DNA of 64,000 nt. Origin: Symbiodinium natans. Its lineage: Eukaryota > Sar > Dinophyceae > Suessiales > Symbiodiniaceae. The DNA lies in the NCBI GenBank assembly GCA_905221605.1, contig CAJNDS010000678.1, forward strand, positions 1 to 64,000, given 5' to 3'. Every line of letters begins with the position of its first letter. Within the stretch, counting starts at the first letter, position 1. The translations under genes were made by a program, and so were the position numbers. The notes below the pieces were generated by a model. That model made no database searches and was not told the DNA's origin. It saw nothing but the letters and a program-made list of their open reading frames with translations. Positions 49,600-59,416 of the stretch are shown in pieces.

Positions 49600-49875
49600 G
49601 GTTGTATAAAGCTTCTGAAGCAAAGCTTCGAAACAGCGAACCCCCCCATCAGCGCTATCGACCCTGAAGACAAGTGAGGGCGTGCAATCCCAGAACCTCC
49701 ACCGAAACCCTACTTGGAGGTTCAGGGTACTTAGCAACTAACTACAACTGTACTTATAACCCACTTATAAGCCCCTTAAGTGCCCTAATATGGTTATAAG
49801 TACAGTTGTAAGAACAGTTATAATTCGTTAATAAGTACCATGAACCTCCAAGTACCTTAGTATGCGCCTTGAATG
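49600..49875 (-). CDS. Exon interrupted by element C3
   Basis: Minus frame KAHTKVGFRWRFWDCTPS then LVFRVDSADGGVRCFEALLQ is continuous when C3 (49713-49852) and one TA are removed. The upstream part is short, so the frame test is moderate. Confidence 0.45.
49713..49852. mobile_element. Element C3 (TA-flanked MITE)
   Basis: Inverted ends CTTGGAGGTTCAGGGTACTT and AAGTACCATGAACCTCCAAG, flanked by TA on each side. TA target duplication is typical of Tc1/mariner-type MITEs. It interrupts an open frame on the minus strand. Confidence 0.85.
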
Positions 49876-50137
49876 GGGAGCCCGAAGTAGCCCTTCTCTT
49901 CTATTCCTCATAAAACCCAGGGGCCCATACTTCAGAACCTTCAAAGAAGGCGAAGGGTCATACTAAGGGACCATGTAACTTCCCTTAGAGGTTTTGGGGT
50001 TTAGGGTTTAGGGTTTAGGGTTTAGGGCTTAGGGCTTGGGGTTTAGGGTTTAGGGTTTAGGGTTTAGGGTTTAGGGCTTAGGGCTTGGGGTTTAGGGTTT
50101 AGGGTTTAGGGTTTAGGGTTTAGGGTTTAGGGTTCGC

Positions 50138-50216
50138 GCCTCACTGTGGCGTGCTGCTAGCGGGGCGGTGAAGAGAGGGGCCGCGGCGAAGGCCTTGCTT
50201 TGTACTTCGGTTTTTA
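50138..50216 (-). CDS. Exon candidate: QSKAFAAAPLFTAPLAARHS
   Basis: Minus frame reads QSKAFAAAPLFTAPLAARHS. Alanine-rich. Confidence 0.4.
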
Positions 50217-50897
50217 TTGTAATTGTTGTGATTACTATTATTAATATTATCATTATTATTATTAGCCATAATACGATTATTAATGATTCTTGTTATTGTT
50301 ATATTTTGGGGGGGGGGGAGTTCTTGATTTAGGTCGCGGCGTTTAGGATTTAGCGCTTAGGCTTTCGGGTTCAGGCTCTTTCACTAAGTTCTGGGAGTTC
50401 CAGGAGGATTGTAGACAAAGCAGGGAGGGTTTAGGGTTTAGGGTTTAGGGTTTAGGGTTTAGGGTTTAGGGTTTAGGGTTTAGGGTTTAGGGTTTAGGGT
50501 TTAGGGTTTAGGGTTGCGAGAAGGTTTAGGCTGCGTGACGTGATCTCGGGTTCAGGGTTTCGGGCCCCAAGAAGCAACCCCGAGTCAGAAGGACTGTAGC
50601 AATTCTACTCTAGCCCCCCCCACAAAAAAGGGTTTAGGGTTTAGGGTTTAGGGTTTAGGGTTTAGGGTTTAGGGTTTAGGGTTTAGGGTCGTTGTTATGG
50701 GTACCTTGAGAGCCCCGAAACCCCTAACCCCTACTCTGGACCCAAGAGGAAGCTAGGAAAAGAAAAGAGTGCCTCTTGTGGTTCAAAAGGGCTTACAAGG
50801 GAACCCAAACCCTAAAAACTGAAGAAGGGCCTACTCTGGGTCTTAGTACCCCTAAACCCTAAACCCTCCACCCTCAACCCTAAACATCCTAGTTGGG

Positions 50898-51062
50898 GCG
50901 TTTGGATTGGAGGTTCTGGGGCTGGACGTAATAACTCTAGCAGGGCGGCCGCTGTGGCGGCCGCGCCCAGTGCCAGCACGCGCCCCATCGACGCCCAGGG
51001 GCGAACGTATCCGGGGGGGGGGGCCGTCGGGGGGGTCGAAGGCAGCTGATACGCTGTTGGAG
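50898..51062 (-). CDS. Exon candidate: MGRVLALGAAATAAALLELL
   Basis: Minus frame reads SMGRVLALGAAATAAALLEL then LRPAPEPPIQTPQ, a hydrophobic alanine helix followed by a proline-rich stretch. All three frames are open, so the choice is by composition. Confidence 0.4.
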
Positions 51063-51417
51063 CCCACGATTGCAGGATGCAATTTCGCCACCATTCAATC
51101 CTGCAAGCCCTGTAGGTCCTATGAAGCCTGAAAAACTGTCTCCCCCCCCCCCCCCCCCCCCCCCCCCACCCCACACACACAGACACCCACGTAGATCTTG
51201 CAAGAGAGAATGTCTTGAAGCTCATAAAGGAAGCCGACAAAACGGAACCGTCACCACCCTAACATTGTGCGACGTGCCACATGCCAGTGTGCCAAGCTCC
51301 GTGCCTGCACAAAAAGACTGCCGATTTCCCCCTGTGGTATGGCACCTTATATACAGGACCCGCCAAAAAAATACCCTAACTTAGAGAACTACCCGTATAG
51401 GGTTTCGGCTTTTAGGA

Positions 51418-51512
51418 AGGCAGATTACAATAAGGGCACCTTTTTCTGTGAGTTGGTTACTTTATCAGGGAACCCACTACTAAAAAACAAGGAAACGGGT
51501 ACCACCGAGCTG
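51418..51512 (+). mobile_element. Element A11, divergent ends
   Basis: Typical A interior (ATTACAATAAGGGCACC, GGTTACTTTATCAGGGAACC, GGGTACCACCGAG) with a GCTGCTTAG right-end variant. Confidence 0.6.
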
Positions 51513-51729
51513 CTTAGAACTGTAACCCAAGTCGGAGAAGGATCGGACGGCTTGCTGGATTCTTCAGGCCCACCGGATTTCCCAAAGAAGTCAGGTACTT
51601 GGCAGTACACATGTGTAATGTGTGTATATATATATATATTGTTTTGCTGCACATGCTTCCCCTCCTTCATTATGGAAAGCTAGACTGCTTCCCCCCCTAG
51701 TTCGGCAGTACCCAACCCCATGACACAAC

Positions 51730-51990
51730 GCCCTAAACCCCAAACCCTAGAACCCTAGAACCCTAAACCCTAAACCCTAGAACCCCAAACCTAGAACCCT
51801 AGAACCCTAGAACCCTAGAACCCTAGAACTCTAGAACCCTAGGACCCTAGAACCCTACAACCCTAGAACCCTAGAACCCCAGAACCCAAACCCTAGAACC
51901 CTAGAACCCTAAACCCCAAATCCTAGAACCCTAAACCCTAAACCCCAAACCCTAAACCCCAAACCCCTAGAACCCTAAACCCCCAGAACC
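51730..51990 (-). repeat. CCCTAGAA/CCCTAAA mixed array
   Basis: Octamer CCCTAGAA units interspersed with CCCTAAA and CCCCAAA. Confidence 0.9.
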
Positions 51991-52004
51991 CCATTGGCAT
52001 GAGA

Positions 52005-52064
52005 CTGCGGTGGCCTGGCGCAGAGCCTTTTGCAAAAGGGTGTCCGTTGCAACTTTTGCTGCCT
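52005..52064 (-). CDS. Exon candidate: AEAAKVATDTLLQKALRQ
   Basis: Between TGTAG|GCC and CGCCAG|GCCACC (GC donor), encoding AEAAKVATDTLLQKALRQ, a helical segment. Confidence 0.6.
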
Positions 52065-52099
52065 CGGCCTACAGGGGAATGAAGGGTTTAGGGTTTAGG

Positions 52100-52165
52100 G
52101 TTTATAGGGTTTATAGGGTTTATAGGGTTTATAGGGTTTATAGGGTTTATAGGGTTTAGGGTATA
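52100..52165 (+). repeat. (GGGTTTATA)n array
   Basis: About 7 nonamer units, followed by ordinary TTTAGGG. Confidence 0.9.
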
Positions 52166-52279
52166 GGGTTTAGGGTTTAGGGTTTAGGGTTTAGGGTTTA
52201 GGGTTTAGGGTTTAGGGTTTAGGGTTCCGGGTTTAGAGTTCAGGGTGCAAGGGCTTCAGCGTGGTGGTGAAGCCTTAGG

Positions 52280-52475
52280 GCTTGGGGTCTTAGGGCCTTA
52301 GGGTCCAGGGTTGAGGGTTTAGAACTCGGAGTTTCAGGGTTTTAGGGTTTAGGAACAAATGGCCCCTAAGTAGACCCTTGGGGTCCAGGGTTGAGGGTTT
52401 AGAACTTGGAGTTTCAGGGGTTTTAGGGTTCTAGGGTTTAGGGGGCGCTAGGAACACATGGCCCCTAAGTGAGAC
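52280..52475. repeat. Tandem duplication of about 105 bp
   Basis: GGGTCCAGGGTTGAGGGTTT through ATGGCCCCTAAGT is repeated with small differences. Confidence 0.8.
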
Positions 52476-52510
52476 AGGCCTTAGCAGTACTGGAATGTGG
52501 AGAGATGGGA

Positions 52511-52545
52511 CTTGGGATGTTTCCCCCTATACGAACAAATAGATT
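52511..52545. mobile_element. Element B5, truncated
   Basis: Only the left arm (TTGGGATGTTTCCCCCTATA) is present. Confidence 0.5.
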
Positions 52546-52672
52546 TTACTTTGTTTTTTAAACTTGTAATTTAAAAACTGGGCTAAAAGAACCCTAAAGG
52601 TCTCAGGCTCATATATATATATATACATACACACCACTTGTTTCCGCACATGTAGTCAGTTTAATCACTTAC

Positions 52673-52757
52673 TGGTATTCTTTGGTACAGCCAGTTCAAA
52701 GAGACCGAGCGATTCAGAGGGTGAGCTGTGCATAAGCACCGAAAGTCTGAACTCATC
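52673..52757 (-). CDS. Exon with consensus donor: HSSPSESLGLFELAVPKNT
   Basis: Minus frame reads EFRLSVLMHSSPSESLGLFE then LAVPKNT and ends at ACCA|GTAAGTGAT, one of the best canonical donors in the window. Gene not recognised. Confidence 0.6.
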
Positions 52758-53027
52758 TTTGGGTTTAGGGTTTAGGGTTTAGGGTTTAGGGTTTAGGGTT
52801 TAGGGTTTAGGGTTTGGGGTTTATGATTCTCGGATCCTTAAGAAGGGGGCTTCATGGGGGGTAGGTCCGCCCCAAAGAACCCTACAATGAGAACTCGAAA
52901 CTCCGAACTCCCTGAGTTGGGCTAAAGGGTGTGAGGGTTGAGGCTTAGGGTTTAGGATTCTAACCCGAACCCTAAACCCGAAACCCTAAACCTTCAGGTT
53001 TCGGGTTAAGACGGTCGAGTGCTTCGG

Positions 53028-53096
53028 GTGTGAACCAGCTGTCGAACATACACCGCCAGATGCTTTAAATCCAAAGCTCCAGATTGAGGGTGTTAA
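53028..53096 (-). CDS. Exon candidate: ALDLKHLAVYVRQLVHTRS
   Basis: Minus frame reads GALDLKHLAVYVRQLVHTRS. Confidence 0.5.
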
Positions 53097-54031
53097 GGTT
53101 TCATAAGCTCTAGGGTTTAGGGTTTAGGGTTTAGGGTTTAGGGTTTTAAGTTTAGGGTTTAGGGTTTAGGGTTGAGGGCTCCAAGTATGGGCCTTCAATT
53201 TGGGTACCTTGTTATATACACTAAGTAGAATAAGGAACCATTCTTCGGATGCGGATAAACAAGGGCAAGGGGCCAGACGAGGGGCCTATGGTTCCAAGCT
53301 TAGGTTTAAGGGTTAAGGGTTAAGGGTTAAGGGTTAAGGGTTAAGGGTTTAGGGTTTAGGGTTTAGGCTGTAGGGTTTAGGGTTTAGGGTTCAGGGTTTA
53401 GGGTTTAGGGCTTAAGGGCTTTGGGGCGTTTGAGGTGGCTCAACCTTCCCAGGGCTCATGGATCTGCGGGTGGCAGGGTAAAGCAACACTAACCTCCAAA
53501 CCCCTAAAGCCCCATAAGCCTTTAGGGTTTAGGGTTTAGGGTTTAGGGTCTAGGGTCTAGGGTTTGGGGTTTAGGGAAGCCTAAACCCCCAAAACCCTAA
53601 ACCACAAACTTGCTTAACTCCAAAAGGCCCTAGCCCCTACAACCCTCCGAGAAAACCCAAGAAGCCCCAAACAAAAAAACCGAACAAGCTCAAACCTAAA
53701 CCCTAAACCCTAAACCCTAAACCCTAAACCCTAAACCCTAAACCCTAAACCCTGAACCCTAAACTCTAAACCCTAAACCCTAAACCCTAAACCCTAAACC
53801 CTAAACCCTGAACCCTAACAATTCCTCATGTGACTCCACCTCGAACTTGGATTTGGGGGCCCCGTATAAAGACCCTCTAAGGGAATATAAGGGCCACATT
53901 AGGAGTATACTAAGAGAGCCTCTTAGGGGTACCCCTTTAGGGTCCGAGTATGACTCCCTTAACACCCTAAACCCTAAACCCTAAACCCTAAACCCTAAAC
54001 CCTAAACCCTAAACCCTAAACCCTAAACCCT

Positions 54032-54108
54032 AAGCAGGGCGTTCCTTCGAGAACCTGGGGCCCTGGCAACTTGTGCGGTGACCTGTGCAGCATAACGAGG
54101 CAACGGAC
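54032..54108 (-). CDS. Exon candidate: MLHRSPHKLPGPQVLEG
   Basis: Minus frame reads VRCLVMLHRSPHKLPGPQVL. A TATATAGG sequence lies just upstream on this strand. A second frame is open. Confidence 0.35.
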
Positions 54109-54319
54109 CTATATAAGGAGCCCACATTTCTCTTGTGGGGGTTTAGGGTTTAGGGTTTAGGGTTTAGGGTTTATTGAAATTATTCAGGGTTCAGGTCCGG
54201 GGAAAGTTTCGAGGAGTTTCGAGGACTTCGCTCTTTGACTTTTGAATGAATTTAAGTTACAGGGGTCTGAGGGTTTGGGGTTTAGGGTAGGGTTTGGAAG
54301 GCTGAAGGGCGTCTCTATG

Positions 54320-54395
54320 CTTCTGAAGGCCAGCTTTCGAGGCGTCGAAACAGCTTTAGGCCCGTGCGCCCCTCTCCCCGACGCAAGACATCTGG
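54320..54395 (-). CDS. Exon candidate: GRTGLKLFRRLESWPSEA
   Basis: Minus frame reads DVLRRGEGRTGLKLFRRLES then WPSEA and TAG. May be a terminal exon. Confidence 0.45.
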
Positions 54396-54439
54396 TTTAG
54401 GGTGAAGGGTTTAGGGTTTAGGGTTTAGGGTTTGGGGTA

Positions 54440-54500
54440 GTTACGCGTCCAGGGTGGCCCTTAGGCGCCCCGGAGAGCAACAGAACACTCCGTCGTTCCG
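54440..54500 (-). CDS. Exon candidate: NDGVFCCSPGRLRATLDA
   Basis: Minus frame reads RNDGVFCCSPGRLRATLDA, then a stop. Confidence 0.4.
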
Positions 54501-55132
54501 GGGTTTAGGGTTGAGGGGTTTAGGGTTTAGGGTTTAGGGTTTAGGGTTTACATGTTTCAACTGAAAGACGGAGTCTGCGCTAGTTCCTTTACACCCCAAA
54601 GCCTGAACCTTCAGCCCTCAAACCCCGAACTCGACTCTGAGAAGCTACGATCGGAAGCGACCGACTGGAAATGTCAAGGCGCCTTTTAATGGGGTTTAGG
54701 GTTTAGGGTTTAGGGTGTAGGGTTTAGGGGAAGGTTTAGGGTTCAGGGTTCGGTGCCTAAACCCCAAACCCCAAACCCTAAACCTAACCCTAGTTCAGCA
54801 CTAGACCAGATGTATGGAAGCACAACAAACTGGTTCGTAGTCGGTTTCGGGAGGATGTGCTTGTGTGTCACCCCAGGGTTTAGGGTTTACGGTTTTAGGG
54901 TTTTAGGGTTCTAGGGGTTTTAGGGTTCTAGGGTGTTAGGGTTCTAGGGTGTTAGGGTTTTAGGGTATTAGGGTTTTAGGCTTCAGGCTTTGGAGTTGAG
55001 GGTTTAGGCTTCAAAGTTTGCGGTCTAGGGAGCTTGGGCATCTGGGTGCTCGCAGTTTCTGCTGGGTTGCCCAGCCCCCCACCCAAAAGAAGCAACAAGG
55101 GCATTTCCGGGCATCCTAAAGCTCAAACCCTA

Positions 55133-55346
55133 AGCCCCAAAAGCCCTAAGCCCCAAAAGCCCTAAGCCCTAAGCCCTAAGCCCTAAGCCCTAAGCCCTAA
55201 GCCCTAAGCCCTAAGCCCTAAGCCCTAAGCCCTAAGCCCTAAGCCCTAAGCCCTAAGCCCTAAGCCCTAAGCCCTAAGCCCTAAGCCCTAAGCCCTAAGC
55301 CCTAAGCCCTAAGCCCTAAGCCCTAAGCCCTAAGCCCTAAGCCCTA
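55133..55346 (-). repeat. (CCCTAAG)n variant array
   Basis: About 29 units of the single-base variant CCCTAAG, remarkably uniform, then ordinary CCCTAAA. Confidence 0.95.
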
Positions 55347-55431
55347 CCCTGAACCCTAAACCCAAAACCTTAAACCCTAAGCCCTTAACCCTAAACCCGC
55401 CCTAAACCCTAAACCCGAAGCCCTGAGTTTC

Positions 55432-55500
55432 CCATTGCCTGCGCCTCCAACTGCCGCGCTTGCCCGCGGAGAGCCCTGGCGTCGATTGTTTCACGATGTT
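55432..55500 (-). CDS. Exon candidate: TIDARALRGQARQLEAQAMG
   Basis: Minus frame reads TIDARALRGQARQLEAQAMG. Strongly helical, as in a coiled coil. Confidence 0.55.
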
Positions 55501-55904
55501 TTGGGGGGTAGGGTTTAGGGTTTAAGGTTTAAGGTTTAGGGTTTAGGGTTTAGGGTTTAGGGTTTAGGGTTTAGGGTTTAGGGTTTAGGGTTTAGGGTTT
55601 AGGGTTTAGGGTTCAGCAGCTCCGGGTCGAGCAATCTCCAGTAGAGCCGCTGTTTGGGCTCTCGAAAAAAACCCACCCACCCAGAGAATCCCAAAACATT
55701 AAGAAATACAAAGTTTAGGTTTTTCATCAGCAAGCCCTGTCCTCCAACCTCACTCTGTCATGGACCATCCTACCCACGAACCATTTCATCGGCCCGCAGA
55801 GGGGCCGCCAGAAGAAGAGCCAGGGCAGGGGGAGGAGGGAAGGGGGTGGGGAGGGGGGAGCAGGGGGGGGGAGGGGGTGGGGGCAGGGGGCCATTAGCCC
55901 ACGA

Positions 55905-56335
55905 AGGCGAAGAAATGACCCTTAGCCACGAAGAAATGACCCTTAGCCACGAAGAAATGACCCTTAGCCACGAAGAAATGACCCTTAGCCACGAAGAAAT
56001 GACCCTTAGCCACGAAGAAATGGCCCTTAGCCACGAAGAAATGACCCTTAGCCACGAAGAAATGACCCTTGGCCACGAAGAAATGACCCTGAGCCACGAA
56101 GAAATGACCCTTAGCCACGAAGGAAATGACCCTTAGCCACGAAGAAATGACCCTTAGCCACGAAGAAATGGCCCTTAGCACCCAGGAAATGGCCCTTAGC
56201 GACCAAGAAATGGCCCTTAGCGACGAAGAAATGGCCCTTAGCGAAGAAATTGCCCTTAGCCACGAAGAAATGACCCTTAGCCACGAAGAAATGACCCTTA
56301 GCCACGAAGAAATGACCCTTAGCCACGAAGGACTA
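55905..56335. repeat. 21-bp in-frame minisatellite (EEMTLSH)n
   Basis: About 20 units of GAAGAAATGACCCTTAGCCA + C. Because 21 is a multiple of three, frames stay open on both strands: SHEEMTL on plus and KGHFFVA on minus. Units vary mainly at positions that change T/A and S/T. Whether it is translated is unknown; no exon boundary is evident. Confidence 0.93.
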
Positions 56336-56504
56336 TAGGGTTTAAATATATATGTGATAGAGAGGTTTAGGGTTTAGGGTTTAGGGTTTAGGGTTTAGGG
56401 TTTAGGGTTTAGGGTTAGGGTTTGGGGTTTAGGGTGTAGGGCTTTGCCACCCTGTCACACCCCGAAAAGGCCCGAACAAAAGGCCTCGGGCTTCGGGCAA
56501 ATCC

Positions 56505-56618
56505 CTTGGCTGCACTTATGAGGGTAGCTAAAAAATCAAATTTGTAGCTGCCTTTATTAAGAAACCCAATAAACCCAAAAAGGCTAAGGATCTAAAGTCA
56601 CAGTAAAGCACCACAAAG
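56505..56618 (+). mobile_element. Element E6
   Basis: CTTGGCTGCACTTATGAGGG to GCACCACAAAG, flanked by ATCC (56501-56504, 56619-56622). Confidence 0.88.
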
Positions 56619-56831
56619 ATCCTCAACCCTAAACCCCACAAGGCCCTTACAAAGGAGCCCGGACTTGGGGATGAAGCTCTGTCAAGGAGACCTCCCTCCG
56701 ATTGTAAACCCTGAACTTTACAGAGCCCTAAACCCTAAACCGTGAAACCCTAGTGTTTAGGGTTTAGGGTTTAGGGCCCCTAAACCCTGACACCCGAACC
56801 CGAATCCCTGAGCCCTAAACCGATCGATGCA

Positions 56832-56940
56832 GAACTTGTCGGGGGGCGCTGGCTTCCGCGCCCTCCAAGGCTTCGAGCTTGCTGATGCAACGTCATTGTG
56901 TGCGTTGAGTGTGCTGAGGCAGCAGCTTCTCTGCGTCCTA
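56832..56940 (-). CDS. Exon candidate: ISKLEALEGAEASAP
   Basis: Minus frame reads CISKLEALEGAEASAPRQVL; a longer alternative frame starts RREAAASAHSTHTMTLHQQ. Confidence 0.4.
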
Positions 56941-57057
56941 CGACCCTAAACCCTAAATCGTAAACCCTGAAGCTATAAACCCTAAACCCTAAACCCTAAA
57001 CCCTGAGTCATGACATCCAAGGCATCATGACAGGGTCGAGAAGTCTGGGATGTTCAA

Positions 57058-57178
57058 GACGTCGAGGCGATCTTGCCCTGAATGATGTGACGTCGCTCCA
57101 TGGGAACCTGCTTGGGAGCCACTCTTGAAGTTCCTTTCTCCAAAGGGAACCACTGATCTTGCCGAAGTCGGAAGGCTG
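57058..57178 (-). CDS. Exon: FRLRQDQWFPLEKGTSRVAP
   Basis: After TTTTTTCAG| the minus frame reads FRLRQDQWFPLEKGTSRVAP then KQVPMERRHIIQGKIAS. It ends at a stop near 57058 or earlier at CAGG|GCAAGA. Confidence 0.6.
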
Positions 57179-57282
57179 AAAAAATGTCTCGCTTAGCGAG
57201 CACAATCCGGTGTGAACAGAGTCTCTAAACCCTAAACCCTAAACCCAAAACCCTAAACCCTAAACCCTAATGCCGTGGAAAC

Positions 57283-57371
57283 AGTGCGGCCGTGCGGGAA
57301 CTCTGTCCTGCGCCCAGCACCAGATCGAACGGGGCTCTTTGTCCGGCGCCACTCGGGGCCACCCAGCTTGT
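57283..57371 (-). CDS. Exon candidate: YKLGGPEWRRTKSPVRSGAG
   Basis: Minus frame reads YKLGGPEWRRTKSPVRSGAG then RRTEFPHGRTVS. Basic. Confidence 0.5.
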
Positions 57372-57644
57372 ACCCTAAACCCTAAAGCCTAAACCCTAGA
57401 ACTCCTAAACCCTAACCCTAATCCCTAAACCACAAACCCCCGAAACCCCAAACCCTAAACGCTGGGGGAGCCTTAAGAAGTTCGAGCGGAAGGCCTAAGG
57501 AAACCCTAAACCCGAAACCCATGAAAAGTCCACCATCAAACCTCAACCCAACCTCCCCCCCCCCCCCCCCCCCCAAAAAAAAAAACACCAAAAAAAGCAT
57601 GAAGTTTAAATACCCCCCCAAAAACATCCCCAAACCTACAAAGA

Positions 57645-57696
57645 AGTCCTTGCTGACTTCTCCAGCTTCTCGGCGTCCGCCGTGTCCTCCATGATC
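57645..57696 (-). CDS. Exon candidate: IMEDTADAEKLEKS
   Basis: Minus frame reads RIMEDTADAEKLEKSARTS. May continue the helical exons at 58.0-58.8 kb. Confidence 0.5.
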
Positions 57697-57825
57697 CGGA
57701 TTTAGGGTTTAGGGTTTAGGGTTCAGGCTTTAGGCTTTAGGGTTAAGGTTTAGGGGTTCGGTTTTTGGGGGGCTCGGGTGTAAGGTCTTGCGGTTCACCT
57801 TCAATTTGGGGGTCCGAACCCAATA

Positions 57826-57983
57826 CTCGGTAGCCCAGCAACCATTGGATGCTCCCCTTATACTAACAGTCCTTAAAAAGCATTTTCATAGGGGGTACGA
57901 TAATCCTCATTAAGGACTGTTAGTATAGAGGGAACATCCCAGAGCCCTTTTTCGGTTGGTTTCCTTGCCATTGGGCTACCAAG
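57826..57983 (+). mobile_element. Element A12 carrying a nested element B
   Basis: CTCGGTAGCCCAGCAACCAT at the left and TTGGGCTACCAAG at the right. The middle of A is replaced by a complete element B (57845-57941), showing B arrived after A. Confidence 0.85.
57845..57941. mobile_element. Element B6, nested in A12
   Basis: About 95 bp with long inverted ends: TGCTCCCCTTATACTAACAG and CTGTTAGTATAGAGGGAACA. This is the diagnostic family B hairpin. Confidence 0.85.
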
Positions 57984-58045
57984 ACCCTAAACCCTAAACA
58001 CTAAACCCTAAACCCTAAACCCTAAACCCTAAACCCTACAGAATA

Positions 58046-58122
58046 CAGGATTTGTTCCCGGAGCTGCAGGCGGAGTAGGTCAGGCTTCGATTGGTTCGCA
58101 GCCGCCTTGCTGGCGCGTAGCT
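58046..58122 (-). CDS. Helical exon: LRASKAAANQSKPDLLRLQL
   Basis: After GATCCAG| the minus frame reads LRASKAAANQSKPDLLRLQL then REQILYS, ending at |GTAGGG. In phase with the exon at 58.7 kb. Confidence 0.62.
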
Positions 58123-58696
58123 GGATCAGCAAAGACAAGGGCTTAGGGCTTGGAAGAGTTTTTGGTTTAGGGTTTAGGGTAAAACGCCCCGGTACTTCAG
58201 GGCTGATAGGGTCACGCAGGGGCGTTCTGTCCCCCCAAAACCATGCACATAAACCCCCATTACGTACCTTATATAGTCCCTATGTACCTAAATGACTCCT
58301 AAATAACCCCTTAGGTCCCTTATAAGGGTCCCTCCTGGCGTCCCTTGATGTTAGGAGGTTGCACCTCGTGCTGTAAAAACAGCGCCTGCAAAAAGACAGC
58401 GGTTCCAAACCCTAAACCCTAAACCCTAAACCCTAACCCCTAAACCCTAAACCCTAAACCCTAAACCCTAAACCCTAAACCCTAACCCCTAACCCCTAAC
58501 CCCTAACCCCTAAACCCTAAACCCTAAGCCCTTCATTCACCTATCCTACACCCCCTGTGACACTTCGCATGCTCCCAAAACCCTGAAAGCTATTTCCCCT
58601 CCACCCTCCACAGGTCAAGCCCTAGCCTATAAAGCCATCCCAGCTCCCCGGGGTGTAGGGTTTAGGCTTTAGGTTTCAAAGAAGGTGGTGGTCAAC

Positions 58697-58762
58697 TGTT
58701 CGAGCCTTGTGCATCGCGGCCAGGGCTTCGGCTGCCTTCTTCTCAAAGAGCTCCGCCACAAC
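58697..58762 (-). CDS. Helical exon: VVAELFEKKAAEALAAMHK
   Basis: Between GATGAG|GTT and CACAAG|GCTCGA (GC donor), encoding VVAELFEKKAAEALAAMHK. Phase 0 at both ends. Confidence 0.65.
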
Positions 58763-58819
58763 CTCATCCGGGGTTTCGGGTTTAGGGTTTAGGGTTTACG
58801 GTTTAGGGTTTCGGGTTGA

Positions 58820-58872
58820 AGGCACCTTATAAACAGGACCCACCAAACTAACTTAGAGAACTGCCCGTAGAG
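58820..58872 (+). mobile_element. Element H fragment
   Basis: GGCACCTTATAAACAGGACC then ACTTAGAGAACTGCCCGTAG, shared with 51340-51405. In both cases an element A copy follows within about 60 bp, so H may be part of a larger unit. Confidence 0.5.
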
Positions 58873-58904
58873 GGTTCAGGGTTCAGTTTCGGCAATCAAG
58901 ACGT

Positions 58905-59021
58905 CTGGGTCGCCCAGCAACCATTTCATGATAAGGGCACCCATTTTTGGGTTGGAAACTTTGTAAGGGAACCCATAACACCCAAAAAAAAAAAGGTCAA
59001 GGGTACCACTGGGCTGCTTAG
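58905..59021 (+). mobile_element. Element A13
   Basis: Full-length A interior with end variants CTGGGTCGCCCAG and GGGCTGCTTAG. No clear target duplication. Confidence 0.65.
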
Positions 59022-59209
59022 TAAGTAGGGTCCCTTTTTGGCGTGTCCTTTTCATAAGGTGCAGTACTATGGGGGGGGGGACCCAAACAGGGACCCTATA
59101 GCCCCAAACCCTAAACCCAAAACCCAAAACCCTAGGGGCACGGCGGCACCTTAGGGTTTCGGGTTTAGGGTATAGGGTTTAGGGTATAGGGTTTAGGGTT
59201 TAGGGGTAT

Positions 59210-59286
59210 GGGGCTTGGCATGTCGTCACAAGAGAGCTGAAGCCGGTCTGAGGCCTTCTTCGGCCAGACATGCAGCGAATTGAAGT
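59210..59286 (-). CDS. Exon candidate: LHVWPKKASDRLQLSCDDMP
   Basis: Minus frame reads LHVWPKKASDRLQLSCDDMP; another frame is open for a shorter distance. Confidence 0.4.
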
Positions 59287-59416
59287 TTAGGGTTTAGGGT
59301 TTAGGGTTTAGGGTTTAGGGTTTAGGGTTTAGGGTTTAGGGTTTAGGGTTCAGGGTTTAGGGTTTAGGGAGCCTCCAGGGATTGGTGTTTTAAGGGTTTA
59401 AGGTTGATTCGTTGAT

